Shown: piece after piece, positions 29,995-38,134 of the stretch
Numbering within the stretch: position 1 is the first letter of the stretch
Layout: every line of letters starts with the position of its first letter
DNA from: Saccharopolyspora phatthalungensis
GTDB taxonomy: Bacteria > Actinomycetota > Actinomycetes > Mycobacteriales > Pseudonocardiaceae
Assembly: GCF_014203395.1 (NCBI RefSeq)
Contig: NZ_JACHIW010000001.1
Coordinates: 3,517,501-3,581,500, forward strand
Direction: 5' to 3'
Length of the DNA: 64,000 nucleotides
Position numbers and translations under genes: made by a program
The notes under the pieces: model-generated
Told to the model about the DNA's origin: nothing
Databases searched by the model: none
Seen by the model: the letters and a program-made list of their open reading frames with translations, nothing else

Positions 29995-31416
29995 GTGAGT
30001 CGACGAGCCAAGATCGTTTGTACCATGGGCCCCGCCACCGCGAACCCAGACAAGGTGGCCGAGCTCGTCAGCAGCGGAATGGACGTCGCCCGGCTGAACT
30101 TCAGCCACGGCAGCCACGCCGATCACCAGCAGGTTTACGAGATGGTCCGGGCCGCGGCCAAGGAATCCGGTCGCGCCGTCGGCATCCTCGGTGATCTGCA
30201 GGGACCGAAGATCCGCCTCGGCAAGTTCGCCGCCGGGCCGGTCGAGTGGCGAACCGGCGACACCGTGCGCATCACGGTCGACGACGTCCAAGGCACCCAC
30301 GACCGGGTGTCCACCACCTACGAGGGCCTCGCCACCGATGCCAAGATCGGCGACCGATTGCTGGTCGACGACGGCAAGGTGGGGCTGACCGTCATCGGCG
30401 TCGAGGACAACGACGTCGTGTGCGAGGTGACGGAGGGTGGTCCGGTCTCGGACAACAAGGGGCTTTCCCTGCCGGGCATGGATGTTTCGGTGCCCGCACT
30501 GTCCGAAAAGGACATTGAGGACCTGGAGTTCGCGCTCGAACTGGGCGTGGACTTCATCGCGCTGTCCTTCGTCCGCAGTCCGGCCGACATCGACCTGGTG
30601 CACCAGGTGATGGACCGCGTCGGCCGCCGCATCCCGGTGATCGCCAAGCTGGAAAAGCCGGAGGCGGTCGACAACCTGGAGGCCATCGTGCTGGCCTTCG
30701 ACGGCGTCATGGTCGCCCGGGGTGACCTCGGCGTCGAGCTGCCGTTGGAGCACGTGCCGCTGGTGCAGAAGAAGGCGATCCGGATCGCGCGGGAGAACGC
30801 GAAGCCGGTCATCGTCGCCACCCAGATGCTCGATTCCATGATCAACAATTCGCGTCCGACGCGGGCGGAGACCTCCGATGTCGCCAACGCGGTGCTGGAC
30901 GGCACCGACGCGGTGATGCTCTCCGGCGAGACCAGCGTCGGCCGCTACCCGATCGAGACCGTGCAGACGATGTCACGCATCGTCGAAGCGGTCGAGGCGG
31001 GCTCGACGGAACCGCCGCCGCTGAGCCACGTCCCGCGCACCAAGCGCGGCGTCATTTCCTATGCGGCGCGCGACATCGGCGAACGCCTCAACGCCAAGGC
31101 ACTGGTCGCCTTCACGCAATCCGGCGACACCGTGCGCCGGCTGGCCCGGCTGCACACCAGGCTGCCGCTGCTGGCGTTCACCCCCGAGGAATCCGTGCGG
31201 AGTCAGTTGGCTCTCACTTGGGGGACGGAGACGTTCTTGGTGCCTAAGGTGGACACGACCGACCAGATGGTGCGACAGGTCGACCAGGCGATGTTGTCCC
31301 TGGGCCGGTCGCAGCGCGGCGACATGGTGGTCGTGGTCGCCGGCTCGCCGCCCGGCACGGTCGGTTCGACCAACCTCATCCGTGTGCATCGGCTGGGCGA
31401 GGAAGATCACGTCTGA
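29995..31416 (+). CDS. pyk: Pyruvate kinase
   Basis: Last step of glycolysis: phosphoenolpyruvate + ADP to pyruvate + ATP. 473 residues from GTG 29995, giving the standard N-terminus RRAKIVCTMGPATANPDKVAELV. Family signatures: LGDLQGPKIRLGKF, VMVARGDLGVELPLEHVP (Lys signature region VIAKLEKPEAVDNL with catalytic Lys), TQMLDSMINNSRPTRAETSDVANAVLDGTD split as in the family, and the C-terminal regulatory domain. The longer frame upstream (29956) is not used because the -10 lies inside it. Confidence 0.97.
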   Translation: MSRRAKIVCTMGPATANPDKVAELVSSGMDVARLNFSHGSHADHQQVYEMVRAAAKESGRAVGILGDLQGPKIRLGKFAAGPVEWRTGDTVRITVDDVQGTHDRVSTTYEGLATDAKIGDRLLVDDGKVGLTVIGVEDNDVVCEVTEGGPVSDNKGLSLPGMDVSVPALSEKDIEDLEFALELGVDFIALSFVRSPADIDLVHQVMDRVGRRIPVIAKLEKPEAVDNLEAIVLAFDGVMVARGDLGVELPLEHVPLVQKKAIRIARENAKPVIVATQMLDSMINNSRPTRAETSDVANAVLDGTDAVMLSGETSVGRYPIETVQTMSRIVEAVEAGSTEPPPLSHVPRTKRGVISYAARDIGERLNAKALVAFTQSGDTVRRLARLHTRLPLLAFTPEESVRSQLALTWGTETFLVPKVDTTDQMVRQVDQAMLSLGRSQRGDMVVVVAGSPPGTVGSTNLIRVHRLGEEDHV

Positions 31417-31426
31417 TCCGCGTACT

Positions 31427-31474
31427 CGGACGGGAGCCAGTCGCGCTCCCGTCCGGTCACCGGACGGGAGCCAG
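31427..31474 (+). promoter_or_regulatory. Alternative hairpins between pyk and tesB
   Basis: CGGACGGGAGCCAG occurs at 31427-31440 and at 31461-31474. Between them, GCTCCCGTCCG (31445-31455) can pair perfectly with either copy, giving two mutually exclusive stems (loop about 7 nt, or 12-bp stem with a 3-nt loop). Either could end pyk transcription; there is no U-run. The duplication also allows a switch controlling tesB. Confidence 0.5.
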
Positions 31475-31491
31475 AGCACTAGGAGCGCGCA

Positions 31492-32430
31492 GTGACCGAA
31501 GCCGCCCGAGCCGCAGCCGCCGATCCGGCCGGAACCCGTCTGGAAAGCGCGGTGCCGCTCGACGTGAACGGCACGCCGCACGGCCAACCGGTGCTGGACA
31601 GCCTGGTGGCCCTGCTGGACCTGGAGCGCATCGAAGAGAACATCTTCCGCGGCGTCAGCCCGGCCTCCTCGACGGTCCGGGTTTTCGGCGGGCAGGTCGC
31701 CGGCCAGGCGCTGGTGGCCGCGGGTCGCACCGTGCCGCCGGAGCGGAAGGTGCACTCGCTGCACGCCTACTTCATCCGGAGCGGCGACCCGAGCATCCCG
31801 ATCGTCTACGAGGTCGACCGCACCCGCGATGGTCGATCGTTCACGACCCGCCGCGTCGTCGCGGTGCAGCACGGCAAGGCGATCTTCTCGCTGTCGGCGT
31901 CCTTCCAGGTTGAGGAGGAGGGCATCGACCATGCCGAGGCGATGCCCGATGTGCCGGATCCCGAGACGCTGCCGACCTTCGGCGAGCAGATCGGTCCGCT
32001 GTTCGAAAAGCTGGGGCCCGTCCAGCCACGGCCGATCGACGTGCGCTACGTGACCGAGCCGCCGTGGGTGAGCCGCGAACACGGTCCGCGCGAGGCTCGC
32101 AGCCAGGTGTGGATGCGCGCCGACGGCGTGCTGCCCGACAACGACCTGCTGCACGTGTGCACCGCGGCCTTCGCCTCGGACATGACGCTGCTCGACGCGG
32201 TGCTGGCCCGGCACGGCATCTACTGGGGCCTGGACAAGATCAAGGGTGTGAGCCTGGACCACGCGATGTGGTTCCACCGCCGCTTCCGCGCCGACGAGTG
32301 GCTGCTCTACGACTGCGCCTCGCCCAGCGCCTCCGGCGGTCGCGGCCTGGGCACCGGCAGGTTCTTCTCCCGGGACGGGCGCCTCGTCGCTACCGTCGTC
32401 CAAGAGGGCGTGCTGCGCCTCCGCGACTGA
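31492..32430 (+). CDS. tesB: Acyl-CoA thioesterase II
   Basis: Hydrolyses medium- and long-chain acyl-CoA. 312 residues, two hot-dog domains: the first with VFGGQVAGQALVAAGRTV and VHSLHAYFIRSGDP, the second with the catalytic-type LDHAMWFHRRFRADEWLLYDC. GTG 31492 is preceded by AGGAG. A 30-residue N-terminal extension (TEAARAAAADPAGTRLES) is common in actinobacteria. It follows pyk on the same strand, a pairing seen in this group, separated by the hairpin region. Confidence 0.93.
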   Translation: MTEAARAAAADPAGTRLESAVPLDVNGTPHGQPVLDSLVALLDLERIEENIFRGVSPASSTVRVFGGQVAGQALVAAGRTVPPERKVHSLHAYFIRSGDPSIPIVYEVDRTRDGRSFTTRRVVAVQHGKAIFSLSASFQVEEEGIDHAEAMPDVPDPETLPTFGEQIGPLFEKLGPVQPRPIDVRYVTEPPWVSREHGPREARSQVWMRADGVLPDNDLLHVCTAAFASDMTLLDAVLARHGIYWGLDKIKGVSLDHAMWFHRRFRADEWLLYDCASPSASGGRGLGTGRFFSRDGRLVATVVQEGVLRLRD

Positions 32431-32461
32431 TCTTCGGCGATTGCAATCGAAATCGCGGTCA

Positions 32462-32974
32462 TCACGCCTCGCCCGATCGGCGGCGGCGCTTCGGGCGCAG
32501 GTGCCGCGGCGGGGTCAGGGCCCTGGTGTGCAGCTGTTCCAGCACGATCGAGCTGGTGAAGTGGCGGACCTCGGTGCGGGACGCGAGCTTGTCCACCAGG
32601 AATTCCTGCAGGTGTTTGGTGTCGGCGACCGCCACGTGCAACAGGAAATCGGCCTGACCGCTGACGTGTAGCAGCGAGCGGGTTTCCGGCTGCGCCATGA
32701 CGAATTCCCGGAACCGGTCGACGACCTCGCGGGTGTGCGGGCGGACGTTGATCGCCACCACTGCTTCCAGCGCCAGCCCCATCGCCGCCGGGTTGACGTC
32801 GATGTGTGATCCGGTGATCACCCCTTGTTCCCGCAGCCGCCGAACCCGTTGCAGGCAGCTGGAGGCCGCCAGCCCCACTCGCTCGGCGAGCACCCGGTTC
32901 GGCAGGGTCGCGTCGTTCTGCAACTCCTCCAGAATCCGCCAGTCGACCGAATCAAGTTCTACAGATTCCTGCAT
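32462..32974 (-). CDS. Lrp/AsnC-family regulator
   Basis: 170 residues from ATG 32974. N-terminal winged helix: LDSVDWRILEELQNDATLPN, RVLAERVGLAASSCLQRVRR; C-terminal RAM/AsnC ligand domain: VVAINVRPHTREVV, FLLHVAVADTKHLQEFLVDKL. A basic tail (RPKRRRRSGEA) follows. The divergent partner is a LysE-type exporter gene 89 nt away, so it probably senses an amino acid and controls the exporter. A -10 (TAGAAT) 8 nt before the ATG suggests a leaderless mRNA. Confidence 0.92.
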   Translation of the reverse strand: MQESVELDSVDWRILEELQNDATLPNRVLAERVGLAASSCLQRVRRLREQGVITGSHIDVNPAAMGLALEAVVAINVRPHTREVVDRFREFVMAQPETRSLLHVSGQADFLLHVAVADTKHLQEFLVDKLASRTEVRHFTSSIVLEQLHTRALTPPRHLRPKRRRRSGEA

Positions 32975-32982
32975 AACCGAAC

Positions 32983-32988
32983 ATTCTA
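32983..32988 (-). promoter_or_regulatory. -10 element of the Lrp gene
   Basis: On the minus strand TAGAAT lies 8 nt before the ATG at 32974 and no Shine-Dalgarno sequence is present. The 89-bp divergent gap also holds the exporter promoter. Confidence 0.45.
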
Positions 32989-33063
32989 TGGCGCTGGTGG
33001 CGTGATGGCGAACGAACATCGGAGAATCTGGGTATTCCACCGTTTCGATTCGAAGGAGCCGTC

Positions 33064-33672
33064 GTGCACATCGCCTGGGGGTCTTTCCTGCTGGCGCTGC
33101 TGGTGATCGTCCTGGTACCAGGACCGGATTTCGTGCTGGTGACCCGCAACGCCGCCAACGGCGCGCGCTGGGGCTGGCTCGCGGCAGCGGGCGTGACCTG
33201 CGGACTGCTGCTGCACGCGACGGCGGCCACCCTGGGGTTGTCCGCATTGGTGATGACGGTGCCCGCAGCCCTGTTGGTGGTCAAGGCGATCGGCGTCGCC
33301 TACCTGGCCTGGATGGGGTTGCAGATCCTGCGCAAATCCGGGTCGCCGTCGGAGGCACCCACCGTGGACGCGCCACGCTCCGGCGGCGCGATCTTCCTGC
33401 GCGGGCTGCTGACCGACGTGCTCAACCCCAAGGTGATGTTGACCTTCCTGACGCTGTTGCCGCAGGCCATGGACCCGGCGGCGGAGCCGATGACGCAGGC
33501 CGCGCTGCTCAGCGGCGTGGCTGTGGCCGCGTTCGCGATCTGGTGGCTGATCGTGGTGCCGTCGGTGCGGTGGCTGTCCGCGCTGCTGGCGGCCCCGCGT
33601 CGGCGCAAGGTCTTCGAACGGTGCTGCGGCGGCGCTTTGCTGGCGATGGCGACCTCGATCGCCGTTGGCTGA
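33064..33672 (+). CDS. LysE/RhtB-family amino-acid exporter
   Basis: 202 residues with about six membrane segments. Family features: the N-terminal LVPGPDFVLVTRNAANGAR with the Gly-Pro signature, HATAATLGLSAL, VKAIGVAYLAWMGLQILR and RGLLTDVLNPKVMLTFL. Exports an amino acid or analogue; the substrate is unknown. GTG 33064 follows AAGGAG. Divergent from the Lrp-type regulator, the classical arrangement for regulated efflux. Confidence 0.92.
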   Translation: MHIAWGSFLLALLVIVLVPGPDFVLVTRNAANGARWGWLAAAGVTCGLLLHATAATLGLSALVMTVPAALLVVKAIGVAYLAWMGLQILRKSGSPSEAPTVDAPRSGGAIFLRGLLTDVLNPKVMLTFLTLLPQAMDPAAEPMTQAALLSGVAVAAFAIWWLIVVPSVRWLSALLAAPRRRKVFERCCGGALLAMATSIAVG

Positions 33673-33746
33673 GCAGTACCGTTGACCGTCCGTGATGACG
33701 TGTTTACGCTGCACGGTCAGTCCGGGCGAGTCGAGGGAGCTGTGCC

Positions 33747-35327
33747 ATGCACCGACGATGGGCATTGGCGTTCGGGTTGGTCGTGGCGCTGGGTGCGCCA
33801 TTCGCCCTCGTCGCACCGTCCGGTGCCGCGCCCAGCGGGCCGGACGCCCTGCGCGTCGACCTCGACGACATCCTTGCCGACCAGCGGTTGAACGGTTCCC
33901 ACGCCGGCGTCGTGGTGCGCGACCCGGCCACCGACCAGGTGCTCTACAGCAGGCAGGCCGCCGATCGTGCGATTCCGGCGTCGAACGCGAAACTGTTCAC
34001 CTCCGCCGCGGCGCTGGAGGCGCTGGGGCCGGACTACCGGTTCCGCACCGACGTCGTGGCCGGTGCGCGGCAACAGGGTTCGGCGTTGCTCGGCGACCTC
34101 TACCTGCGTGGCACCGGCGACCCGACCATGCTCGCGGCCGACTACGACCGATTCGCGGAGCAGGTCGCGGCGTCCGGTATCCGGGAGGTGCGCGGCCGGT
34201 TGCTCGCCGACGCCACCTGGTTCGACGACGTGCCGCTGGGCACCGGTTGGGCGTGGGATGACGAGCCGTACTACTTCGCCGCCCCGGTGTCGGCGCTGAC
34301 GGTCGCGCCGAACACCGATTTCGACGCCGGAACCGCGATCGTGCGGGTCACCCCGACCGCCGAAGGCCGACCGGCAGCGGCGCAGCTGGAACCCGCGACC
34401 GGCGTCGTGCAGATCGACAACCGGACGACCACCTCCGCGGCCGGCGGCCAGCCCGACGTGACCGTGCGGCGCGACCACGGCGGTTCGCGAGTGGTCGTGA
34501 GCGGGACCGTGCCGGTCGGCTCACAGCCGTTCGAGGACTTCGCCACGGTGCCGGACCCGGCCGAGTACGCCGCCGACGTCTTCGCCCGTGCGCTCGCCGC
34601 GCACGGCGTGACGATCCAGGGAACCGGGAAGGGCGCGGCCCCGGCAGGCGCGCGGGCGCTGGCCTCACGGCAGTCAATGCCGCTGCGGGAACTGCTCGTT
34701 CCGTTCCTGAAACTCAGCAACAACGGGCATGCCGAAGCCCTGGTCAAGGCGATGGGGCGGGAGGTCCGCGGCGACGGCAGCTGGCCGGCCGGGCTCGAAG
34801 TGCTGTCCGCGAAACTGAGCGGCCTGGGGGTGGACCCGAAGGTACTGCGCATGGTTGACGGCTCGGGAATGTCCACGATGGACAATGTGACGCCGGAACA
34901 ACTCGCGGTGCTGCTCGACAACGCGCGCCAGCGGCCCTGGTTCCGCTCCTGGTACGACTCGCTGCCGGTGGCCGGGGCCGCGGACCGCATGGTCGGCGGC
35001 ACGCTCCGCAACCGGATGGCCGGAACCCAAGCGGCGAACAACGTGCACGCCAAGACCGGGTCGATGACCGGTGTCGCGTCGTTGTCCGGTTACGTCACCG
35101 CGGCAGACGGCCGCCAACTGGTCTTCTCGGTGGTGTTCAACGATTTCCTCGCGAACTCGGCGGATGACCTGGAAGACGCGATCGCGATCCGGCTGGCCGA
35201 GTACAAGGGCGCCGAAGACCAGACGCGCGGCCGGGCGCAGACGCCGCAATCGCGCACGCCGGTCGACGACCCGGCCACGCGGGAAAACGAAAGCACGCTG
35301 GAGTGCTCGTGGGTGAAGGCATGCTGA
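33747..35327 (+). CDS. dacB: D-alanyl-D-alanine carboxypeptidase/endopeptidase (PBP4 type)
   Basis: Secreted class C penicillin-binding protein that trims or cleaves peptidoglycan peptides. 526 residues; signal peptide about 1-28 (LAFGLVVALGAPFALVAPSGAA). Active-site motifs in order: SxxK as S79-N-A-K82 in PASNAKLFTSAAALEALG, SxN in KLSNNGHAEAL, and KTG in HAKTGSMTGVASLSGY. The inserted domain between SxxK and SxN is typical of the family. The tail after residue 495 (ARTRGRAQTPQSRT-like, polar) is not conserved. Stand-alone gene. Confidence 0.92.
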   Translation: MHRRWALAFGLVVALGAPFALVAPSGAAPSGPDALRVDLDDILADQRLNGSHAGVVVRDPATDQVLYSRQAADRAIPASNAKLFTSAAALEALGPDYRFRTDVVAGARQQGSALLGDLYLRGTGDPTMLAADYDRFAEQVAASGIREVRGRLLADATWFDDVPLGTGWAWDDEPYYFAAPVSALTVAPNTDFDAGTAIVRVTPTAEGRPAAAQLEPATGVVQIDNRTTTSAAGGQPDVTVRRDHGGSRVVVSGTVPVGSQPFEDFATVPDPAEYAADVFARALAAHGVTIQGTGKGAAPAGARALASRQSMPLRELLVPFLKLSNNGHAEALVKAMGREVRGDGSWPAGLEVLSAKLSGLGVDPKVLRMVDGSGMSTMDNVTPEQLAVLLDNARQRPWFRSWYDSLPVAGAADRMVGGTLRNRMAGTQAANNVHAKTGSMTGVASLSGYVTAADGRQLVFSVVFNDFLANSADDLEDAIAIRLAEYKGAEDQTRGRAQTPQSRTPVDDPATRENESTLECSWVKAC

Positions 35328-35449
35328 CCCCTACGGGTTCGTATTCTCCCGGTCTCTGGGAGGCATAGGGGGCCTTCCGGGGACCGGCGCGCGGTTACGC
35401 CGGTAGCGTGACGGTGTCCAGCCAGCATGAATGCCGAGGAGCCCGTCCC

Positions 35450-36121
35450 GTGACCTTCATCAGCGACATTCTGGCAGTCGTCGCAGGCTTGCCGAAGCCG
35501 CTCCTGGTACTGGTGACCGGCGCATTGGTGCTCGGTGAATGCACGATCGGCCTCGGCTTTCTGGTGCCCGGCGAAAGCGGACTGCTCGTCGCGTCGGCGG
35601 CGGTGACCGACGTCGGGTTTTTCTTCGTGCTGGCAAGCGTGGTCGCGTTGTGCGCGGCCATCGGCGACAACATCGGGTTCTGGTTGGGACGCCGGTACCG
35701 GCTGAAGATGCGCGAGACCAAGGTGGTGCGGAAACTCGGCCAGCAGCACTGGGATCGGGCGGGTCGGCTGCTGTGCCGGTGGGGCGTCGGAGCGGTGCTG
35801 GTGGCGCGGTTCCTGCCGGTGGTGCGGACGCTGATGCCCGCTGCGGCCGGAGCGAGCGGGATGTCGTACGTGCGGTTCTTCGTGTCGTCGCTGGCGGGGG
35901 CGGTCGGGTGGTCGGCGACGCACGTGAGCATCGGCTGGGCGGCCGGGGCGTCGGCGAAGTACATCGAGGAGACGTTGGGGCGGGCCAGTTGGATCCTGGC
36001 CGTGGTTTTGGTGGTTGCCGGGGTGGGGGTTTGGTTGCTGCGGCGGAGCCGTGGGCGGCAGGCGGTTGTTGGGGAGAGCGCAGGAGGCGCTGAGTCGGAG
36101 GATGTGGAGTCGGCGGCCTGA
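35450..36121 (+). CDS. DedA-family membrane protein
   Basis: 223 residues. GTG 35450 follows GAGGAG with 8-nt spacing; an upstream in-frame ATG at 35408 lacks a site. DedA (SNARE-associated) features: GECTIGLGFLVPGESGLLVAS, GDNIGFWLGRRYR, RWGVGAVLVARFLPVVRTLMPAAAG and SYVRFFVSSLAGAVGWS. DedA proteins recycle undecaprenyl phosphate or other lipids across the membrane. A Gly/Ala/Glu tail follows the last membrane segment. Confidence 0.9.
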   Translation: MTFISDILAVVAGLPKPLLVLVTGALVLGECTIGLGFLVPGESGLLVASAAVTDVGFFFVLASVVALCAAIGDNIGFWLGRRYRLKMRETKVVRKLGQQHWDRAGRLLCRWGVGAVLVARFLPVVRTLMPAAAGASGMSYVRFFVSSLAGAVGWSATHVSIGWAAGASAKYIEETLGRASWILAVVLVVAGVGVWLLRRSRGRQAVVGESAGGAESEDVESAA

Positions 36122-36139
36122 GGGGCTTTTCGCGCGCGT

Positions 36140-36329
36140 TTCGAGGGGGTTGGGGCTGTGGGAGGTTCCGTGTTGACTGGTTCGCGGGCGCGTTTTCGGG
36201 GAATGGGCGCTTTTCGAGGGGTTGGGGCCGTTGGAGGTTCGGTGTTGGCATGGTTTGGGGGGCGCGTTTTCGGGGGAATTGGCGCCTTTTCGAGGGGGTT
36301 GGGGCTGTGGGAGGTTCCGTGTTGGATGG
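36140..36329 (+). repeat. About 75-bp imperfect tandem repeat, 2.6 copies
   Basis: Units begin with TTCGAGGGG at 36140, 36213 and 36289 (periods 73 and 76). Each contains GGTTGGGGC...GGAGGTTC.GTGTTG and, in the first two, GCGCGTTTTCGGGG. The region between DedA and the HNH gene (36122-36748) holds no gene; it is G-rich and made of these and the following repeats. Confidence 0.75.
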
Positions 36330-36464
36330 GCCATCCCCGCGATCGGTGGAGTGTGGGGGCTGTGTTCCGGAGGTCAAGCCCGGCCTGGCGGCCGCCTCTT
36401 CGAGGTTTCAGGCTTGACATCCGGCCCACAGCCCCGGTTTGGCTTTGTATCGCGGGGATGGCCC
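36328..36464. repeat. 137-bp near-perfect inverted repeat, MITE-like
   Basis: Outer arms GGGCCATCCCCGCGAT (36328-36343) and ATCGCGGGGATGGCCC (36449-36464) are perfect complements. Inside them GGGGCTGTG (36356-36364) pairs with CACAGCCCC (36427-36435), and CCGGAGGTCAAGCC (36367-36380) pairs with GGCTTGACATCCGG (about 36410-36423) with one mismatch. The unpaired centre is about 30 nt. It could be a folded RNA, a long terminator or a miniature inverted-repeat element; no open frame lies inside. Confidence 0.75.
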
Positions 36465-36487
36465 CGGACTGGGCTGGCGCATCAGGC

Positions 36488-36538
36488 GGGTTGCGTCGCG
36501 GGGTGGGTTGCGTTGCGGGGCGGGTTGCGTTGCGGGGT
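36488..36538 (+). repeat. 17-bp tandem repeat, 3 copies
   Basis: GGGTTGCGTCGCGGGGT, GGGTTGCGTTGCGGGGC and GGGTTGCGTTGCGGGGT follow one another without gaps. No start codon or gene uses them. Confidence 0.85.
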
Positions 36539-36714
36539 GGCGGATTCGGTCGTGGCTGGGGCTGGTGCCGGTCGGCTTGGGGTTGTTTCGTAAGGGGTTT
36601 GATCGGTCGTGGTGAGGGGCGCCTTCGGCGTGTGGTGGAGGGTTTTTGTTGCTGGGTGGGGGTTTTCGTGGTTTTGGTGGGGTTTTCACCTGATCAAGCG
36701 ATGCCGAAAAGCGT

Positions 36715-36730
36715 GCGAATGGGTGTTCGA
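36715..36730 (+). promoter_or_regulatory. SOS (LexA) box before the HNH gene
   Basis: CGAATGGGTGTTCG at 36716-36729 matches the Gram-positive/actinobacterial LexA consensus CGAACRNRYGTTCG at every position but one (T for C). It lies 19 nt before the ATG and just upstream of a possible -10 (GAGAAT, 36737-36742). DNA-damage induction of 13E12-type genes is known in mycobacteria, which supports the reading. Confidence 0.6.
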
Positions 36731-36748
36731 ATCTGGGAGAATGGAGGC

Positions 36749-38134
36749 ATGGCACCGTTGACGGACACCCGGGACGCGAGCGTGGAGATGATGTCTTCAC
36801 GGTCGTCTGTGGTGTCGTGCTCGGATGCCGAACTCATCGCCCGGATTCAGCGCTGTGAGCAGGCCATGCGGGTGGTGATGATGGAGCAGTTGCAGGTTAT
36901 CGCCGAGGCCGACCGGCGGGGGCTGCATGCCGAGCGTGGCGCGAGGTCGATGCAGGTGTGGTTGCGGGAACTGCTCAACATCGACCAGAGAGACGCCAAG
37001 ACTCGGGTGACGGTCGCCCGCAACGTCGAGGACCGGGCCTCGTTGTATGGCGAGACGATGCCCGCCGAGCTTCCCCAGACCGCTGCCGCCTTGTCGCAAG
37101 GCGCGATCAGTGTTGAGCATGCGCGGGTGATCGTGGCGGGCATTCGCCGGCTGCCGGAGTACGCCCGTTGTCACCGGGTGGGGGAGGTCGAGGCGACCCT
37201 GGTCGGCTACGCCCGCCAGGTGCCGCCGCGTGAGCTGGAGAAAATCGCCGAACGGATCAGGTATCTGCTGGATCAGGACGGGGCCTACCAGGACGAAGCC
37301 GACCAGCACGAGGCTCGGGAGCTGCATTACGGGACCGGCCGGGACGGGATGACGGTCATCAAGGCCCGGCTGGACCGCGAGACCGGAGCGAAATTCGTTG
37401 CCCTCATCGAGCCGCTGGCCGCGCCCTGCCCGCAAACCGCCGGCGGGGAGAAGGACCCTCGCAGTGCCGGGCAGCGCAATGCCGACGGCTTCGCCGCGCT
37501 GCTCGATCTGGCCACCGACTCCGACGGGATGCCGCGCGCCGGTGGGCAACGGCCGCACCTGACGATCACCATCGACTTCGAAGACCTCAAACGCGGGCTG
37601 GGTTTCCCCGATGAGCAGGGCATGCCCGGCACGCTGAACACCGGGCGTGCCATCACCGCCGAGAACGCGCGGCGCATCGCCTGCGACAGCGAAGTACTGC
37701 CCATGGTCCTCGACGGAGCTGGCCTGCCCCTGGACCTCGGCCGGGCCAGGCGAACCGCACCCGCACACCTGCGCGCCGCGCTACTCCAACGCGACGGCGT
37801 CTGTTCGTTTCCCGGCTGCGACCGGCCGCCGGGGACCCCCGACGCGCATCACGTCGTGAGCTGGATCGATGGTGGCCCCACCGAACTGGCCAACATGACA
37901 ATGCTGTGCGGCTCCCATCACCGGACCGTGCACAGTCAGCGGTGGGAGATCCAGATGCGCGAGGGCAGACCCGTCTTCATCCCACCGTCCACCGTGGACA
38001 TCGACCGAAGACCGCGACCAGGTGGCAAGGCGCTGCCCGCCCAGCATCGCGAACACCTCCGGGACCTTATCCCCTCCCAGCGGGACCCGGCGGGCGAAAC
38101 GCGCCGCTCGCGTCCCGAGGCGGCGGTCAGCTGA
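36749..38134 (+). CDS. HNH endonuclease, DUF222/13E12 repeat family
   Basis: 461 residues. The N-terminal two thirds are the DUF222 domain (RIQRCEQAMRVVMMEQLQVIAEADRRG, AAALSQGAISVEHARVIV, KLDRETGAKF-like ARLDRETGAKFVALIEPL). The C-terminus has a complete HNH nuclease: CSFPGCDRPPGTPDAHHVVSW and GGPTELANMTMLCGSHHRTVH, with the paired cysteines, HH and N/H residues. ATG 36749 is used; the frame is open far upstream through the repeat region but lacks coding character. Multi-copy, possibly mobile family in actinobacteria. Its end overlaps the converging reductase gene by 8 nt. Confidence 0.9.
   Translation: MAPLTDTRDASVEMMSSRSSVVSCSDAELIARIQRCEQAMRVVMMEQLQVIAEADRRGLHAERGARSMQVWLRELLNIDQRDAKTRVTVARNVEDRASLYGETMPAELPQTAAALSQGAISVEHARVIVAGIRRLPEYARCHRVGEVEATLVGYARQVPPRELEKIAERIRYLLDQDGAYQDEADQHEARELHYGTGRDGMTVIKARLDRETGAKFVALIEPLAAPCPQTAGGEKDPRSAGQRNADGFAALLDLATDSDGMPRAGGQRPHLTITIDFEDLKRGLGFPDEQGMPGTLNTGRAITAENARRIACDSEVLPMVLDGAGLPLDLGRARRTAPAHLRAALLQRDGVCSFPGCDRPPGTPDAHHVVSWIDGGPTELANMTMLCGSHHRTVHSQRWEIQMREGRPVFIPPSTVDIDRRPRPGGKALPAQHREHLRDLIPSQRDPAGETRRSRPEAAVS

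Noticed and set aside
36158..36748. 5' extension of the HNH gene through the repeats
   Set aside because: Translates tandem repeats into Gly/Trp/Arg-rich sequence; the SOS box and -10 place the start at 36749.
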